From Erigeron canadensis (lineage: Eukaryota; Streptophyta; Magnoliopsida; Asterales; Asteraceae), in assembly GCF_010389155.1 (NCBI RefSeq), contig NC_057769.1, positions 12,462,735-12,526,734 on the forward strand: DNA of 64,000 nt, given 5' to 3'. Numbering within the stretch: the first letter of the stretch is position 1; each line of letters opens with the position of its first letter. Shown here piece by piece: positions 59,680 to 64,000 of the stretch. Position numbers and translations under genes: made by a program. Below the pieces are notes generated by a model. It saw only the letters and a list, made by a program, of their open reading frames with translations, had not been told where the DNA came from and did no database searches.

Positions 59680-60065
59680 ATGAATAGAATTCTCTCACAG
59701 TTATCGTTCCTCATTATTATTTTGATATTTGTTACAGGTAATTATTCATCCATTTAGCACAAATAACACACACATATACTCATGCATTTATTTGTTCACC
59801 TTTATATATAAGCACACAAAAGTTCATGATAAATTATATAAATGATTTCTTTGTTTTTGCCATGCAGGATGGACTCCAACTCTTTGAGTTCGGTATTCAT
59901 AGCATGTACATGGGATGGGATGATGATTGTAAATCCATGATATGTCCTCCACACATGTTTCCTATATGTGTTAGACGTGTTTGTACTTGTGTTGGTGGAA
60001 AACATCAAGTCGAATCATCACCAACTATTTATACACATCAAGATTTTATAAATAATGTTGTTTAA
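59680..60065 (+). pseudogene. small cysteine-rich secreted peptide gene, frame conflict
   Basis: A first exon (59680-59737) encodes a signal peptide, MNRILSQLSFLIIILIFVTG, then a good donor (CAG|GTAATT). After a 130-bp intron ending ...CATGCAG at 59867, the second exon carries a 66-codon frame with a cysteine pattern C-x4-C-x7-C-x4-C-x-C (DDDCKSMICPPHMFPICV, then RRVCTCVGG). Signal exon, short intron, cysteine-rich exon is the usual layout of plant secreted peptide genes. With the canonical junction, the frame shifts by one base and stops after five codons, so the copy is either a recent pseudogene or uses another splice site (TTT|GTTACA would keep the frame). Five cysteines are also one short of an even number. 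No named family is recognised. Confidence 0.45.
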
Positions 60066-61724
60066 ACCTCCTGAGGTTTCAAGTGTGATAAATAAAATAA
60101 CTTTTATATTAACTGGAAAAAAAATGGTATAATGGTATAATTTTAATATTAAGATGATACAATGGCTAGTAAAAATGAACTTCACTAATCTTTGTTTTTA
60201 ATCAACCTTTTATGGCTAACAAAGGCTGGCAAATCGTGTCTTAATAGGTCTTAACAGGTTCGGTGTGTACAAAATTCTCAGCTTTCAAACATGAAAATGA
60301 CTTATTTAACACTTACCTTTGATGATTTGAGTTTGACAGTTATTCGTTTTATGTATCAAAAAAGTTAAATGTTGAACTTTAAAATATTAAAAACAATTAT
60401 TTTTAAAAATAAAAAAAGTTGCATAGTACATTTTTTGCTTAACAAGTACTTTAACAGGTCTTAACAGGTACCCAATTGTCAGCCTTAGGTAGTGGTAGTA
60501 ACAATGCATCATCCACATTCTACATAAAGATGACTTTATATATGATACACGGACGCCAAAAATAAAATCAAAATTAAGAAAACATCTTATATTTAAAACT
60601 TAGATACTATTCAGACATTTATAGTTAATGATATGTCAATTTTAATTAGTATCATGACTCGTACTTATATATAAATAATTTTGAATAAATGAATATATTA
60701 TGATTCCGATGAATGCTTGCGATGGTTGAATATATTAATTAGACTTTCTGATATATTGTCTAATGAATATATTGTTGTGATTGAAAAAATGCGTTATTTA
60801 ATTATCCGTGGAACCAGGAATTTACGATACGAGTGGCCAGAGTGACGGTATATAGGAATATAAATTTACTTATACTCATTTGTTATCCCGGCTATTTGTT
60901 AACTAGAAGTCAATCCATTGTATGTGTGACCTTAAAAAATTGCCATTGCACTATCTTGAATTCTTGATACACTTTTGAGACGACTATGGTTCCTTTTATT
61001 TTGTATAGTCTTTATAGTTCTTTTTATTAAATTAATTAGTGGCTAAAGTTTTATAAGGAGTATTTAAATTTATTTGTTGACCATTGAGCATTCGAGTTAA
61101 TTGTTGGTGTATTTTCGGCTGACAATATCATTATAAAAGTTTGTATTGAATCTATTAAATATGTACTTTTAATGAAAGTTAAGTTTTCGCATACAATAAA
61201 GTCAAACTCGAATTGGTCAAACTTGTGTTGACTTGGTCGAGCTCGAATGGTCAGATGTGTTGGGTTCGGCCCATGATACCCGAGGCTCGACTAGTCTATT
61301 AGTTTAGTATAAATAGAGATTAAACCTTATGTTGAAGGTGGAATCTTTCAGTCGTATTGTTTTGGTATTTCAGTTTTTGAACTCGGTATTTTACTTGTAA
61401 TTGCATTTACTGAATTAATATACGGCTCTAGTTTATATTTATATTCGTATTGTTGATTACTTTTGTATAAGAATTTTTGTACTTATACATTAGTTACTTA
61501 AACTCGTTGATCCGGTGGCGTAAAGACTTTGACTAATCTAAATGGCACTTTGTAGGTGAACGTACGTTGTAGCAGAGGTCATATATTAAAAATCCTTAAG
61601 TCAAGGTAGTATAGGGAATACTGTACTACGAAAATTACAAGTCAATTGTGTTTATGAACTTTGTCAAAATGCGGGACGGTCGACGATCAATAGACTTTGT
61701 AGAATAGAATTATCTGAGGTCGCG
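60066..61724. other. intergenic, nothing recognised
   Basis: AT-rich. TCTTAACAGGT occurs at 60250 and 60454 and a few similar motifs lie between. No gene or element with readable ends. Confidence 0.4.
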
Positions 61725-61990
61725 TTTGGTTCGCAGATTCTGATAGAATTTTAATGGAATTGAAATTGAATTACATTATTAATGCGTTTGGTTGTTCAAC
61801 AATGAAAGAATATCATTCTGTTGAAATGTAAAAATTTCTTCATTTGATGGAATCTCCTTTTCATGGGGACACTTATATCTTCAAAAAATGAAAAACATTC
61901 CGTCAAATTTCTATCCACCAGATTCCAATTCCTTTGACATATTTCATTATTTTCAAAAACATTCTGTAAACCAAATTTATAACACTAAAA
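61725..61990. repeat. hAT- or Harbinger-like MITE, ends unclear
   Basis: Left end GCGTTTGGTTCGCAGATTCT, a motif common at plant MITE ends, and a related right part (ATTCTGTAAACCAAAT) in inverse sense. The GAATTCCAT-type segments inside are partly palindromic. No target duplication was found. Confidence 0.35.
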
Positions 61991-62149
61991 AAGACCAACA
62001 AATAATTTTTATTTTTATTTTTAAGTTGAATACATTTTCACATTAGTCATAGAATAGAAAGTCATTTACAGTAGCAGATAGTCATTACAAATAATTACTC
62101 GTATAAGATTTTTAATTACAATAAAAATACTATACTGTATACTACAAAT

Positions 62150-62705
<556 letters not shown>

Positions 62706-63171
62706 TTCAATTGGTATATTTTAGGGTTTATTACTTTATTTTCATCGGAAAGTTAGGGTTTGTATTTTGGGTTTATTATTAATATAATAAAAATATTGTT
62801 GATAGATATCAATGTGAGATGTAATTTGGATTTCCTAATGAAATGCTAGTTTTCTTTTGAAATTTATGTCTTTGTTAATTTCGATTTGCTTTGTGCCTTT
62901 GTGTTTGGTTGTATTTTCTGCCATGGGTTTTTAGATTATTGGATTTATTGGTTAATTAATTGCAATAAACAGAAGTTTTCAATGAAATTGTTGCTGTAAA
63001 ATTGTCAATTAGTTGTTTAAGCTTTATTACTCAATTTTGAGAAAAGTTGCGGAACAAGATCAAATTTTCAACTTCTAATAAACTGCAACTTCTAATTGAT
63101 AACACAAAAAATTAAGACTACATTTAAAAAACATCCACTGATTCCTATTCCATTCAGTGATCGGCTTATAG
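62706..63171. other. histone 3' region and intergenic sequence
   Basis: AT-rich sequence with TTAATATAATAAAAATATTG near 62775, a likely polyadenylation region for histone H4. No other feature supported. Confidence 0.45.
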
Positions 63172-63402
63172 CTCAAAACTGAAAAGCGAGCATCTGAAAA
63201 TCGGAGCAATGGTACTCACTACGACTACTATCTCCCTTGGAAGGCTGTTACTCGATTACGGTATGTACCAGATGAAGTTTTCAGCACCACAACTAAGTTC
63301 AAGAGTGAAACAATTAAACAAATGACTCCAGAAGCCATGGATAACGGACTACTAGCCATTACAAACTCTGGGCTACCAGTTTCCGACATTACCACCTTCT
63401 AA
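63172..63402 (+). CDS. unassigned terminal exon or gene fragment
   Basis: After a good acceptor (CGGCTTATAG|CTC at 63171/63172), a 76-codon frame runs to TAA at 63400-63402. It reads like ordinary protein: HYDYYLPWKAVTRLRYVPDE, then KFKSETIKQMTPEAMDNGLL, ending NSGLPVSDITTF. It has no Met near the start, so it would be the last exon of a longer gene, yet no upstream coding exon could be found between it and histone H4. It may be a fragment of a gene inserted here. I do not recognise the family. Confidence 0.35.
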   Translation, partial: LKTEKRASENRSNGTHYDYYLPWKAVTRLRYVPDEVFSTTTKFKSETIKQMTPEAMDNGLLAITNSGLPVSDITTF

Positions 63403-63481
63403 CACGTTGTCTAAGTTTTTCAATCAGACATTTGGCTATGTTATAGCCATATAACTGTGTCAAACATGATACCAAAGTTGT

Positions 63482-63635
63482 CGAAATAAGTTTTATTTCG
63501 ACTAACCTATGATATTGGCAATAAGCGATGGTCATCATAGCGCACATAAAGACCAGACTTCTTAGCTTGGCTGCCTCATCCATGTAACTTGGCATCTCAA
63601 TACTTCGATCTACAATGTGGGTATCCTAATTAAGA
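63482..63635 (-). CDS. possible internal exon of an unassigned gene
   Basis: On the minus strand, from an acceptor-like AATTAG at about 63630 to a donor-like ATAG|GTTAGT near 63506, a frame reads DTHIVDRSIEMPSYMDEAAK then LRSLVFMCAMMTIAYCQYHR. The hydrophobic helix and splice-like borders suggest an exon, but no partner exon was found before the window edge. Weak. Confidence 0.2.
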
Positions 63636-64000
63636 TGTATTGGACTACATTGACTTAGACATTTATACTCGGTACCCAAGTTCCCCAATTCACATTCTGA
63701 TTTTGATCACACATTCCATTAAATACATACATCCTGCTTGTGTTTAGTTTGAAATTACAGAAGAAACAATGTTACTTTATACAGTTTACTTATGCTAACG
63801 AGAGGTTGACTTATATCATTAAACAAATATCAATCAAATTATCACATGAGTAATCTCAAATACATTGAAAAAACTGTTTATTATAAGAAAGAAAAGCATA
63901 AAACGAAATCATGCATTAAGTCTTTTTTTAACCAGGAACATTCAAACATTCACATCATATAACTGAAGATATGATACCCAAAACCCACCACGAAGACGAG
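63636..64000. other. intergenic edge of the window
   Basis: AT-rich with no supported feature. An exon continuing past the window edge cannot be excluded. Confidence 0.35.

Overview
This is plant nuclear DNA: AT-rich, with GT-AG introns, a plant-type histone H4 gene, a plant D-type cyclin and dense transposable elements. The gene set is eudicot. The repeat types (SINEs with an Au-like tail, small Helitron-like repeats ending near GCGCGAGTA, long LTRs opening TGTAACACCC) recall Asteraceae, but that is an impression and not a proof. Nothing bacterial, plasmid-borne or phage-like is present.

Five genes can be spliced into uninterrupted reading frames by hand: a CYCD6-like D-type cyclin (minus, 6958-9785, 6 exons, 271 aa); an equilibrative nucleoside transporter (plus, 29900-32385, 9 exons, 420 aa); an ABC1/ADCK2-type atypical kinase (minus, 33303-39708, 5 coding exons, 619 aa, start codon in an 8-nt coding exon); a VAP4-type MSP-domain vesicle-associated protein (plus, 42783-49872, 7 exons, 282 aa); and an intronless ARM-repeat protein (minus, 52065-53795, 576 aa). 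A sixth, intronless histone H4 (plus, 62394-62705), is unmistakable. Weaker candidates are a small cysteine-rich secreted peptide gene with a frame conflict (59680-60065), an unassigned terminal exon at 63172-63402, and a decayed gene fragment near 5830-6610.

Layout: 1-6 kb is intergenic repeat (SINEs, a MULE-type element with 9-bp target duplication, Helitron-like copies). 7-10 kb holds the cyclin. 12.7-21.2 kb is one structurally complete but coding-dead Ty1/copia element (two 445-bp LTRs, 5-bp target duplication, primer-binding site, polypurine tract), itself hit by a 2.1-kb insertion. 21-29.6 kb is a repeat graveyard of inverted-repeat elements, microsatellites, Helitron-like copies and copia remnants. 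29.9-53.8 kb is the gene-rich block, with the transporter and the kinase convergent. 54-62 kb is again repeat-rich, with a nested hAT and a Harbinger-like element. Histone H4 lies at the right end.

The genes have unrelated housekeeping or developmental roles and do not form a pathway; no operon-like or defence-like system is visible. The noteworthy items are structural: nested elements with readable target duplications, a cluster of GC-rich hairpins inside an LTR-like insertion, direct repeats at both ends of the kinase's first intron, and a tandem duplication across the transporter stop codon.
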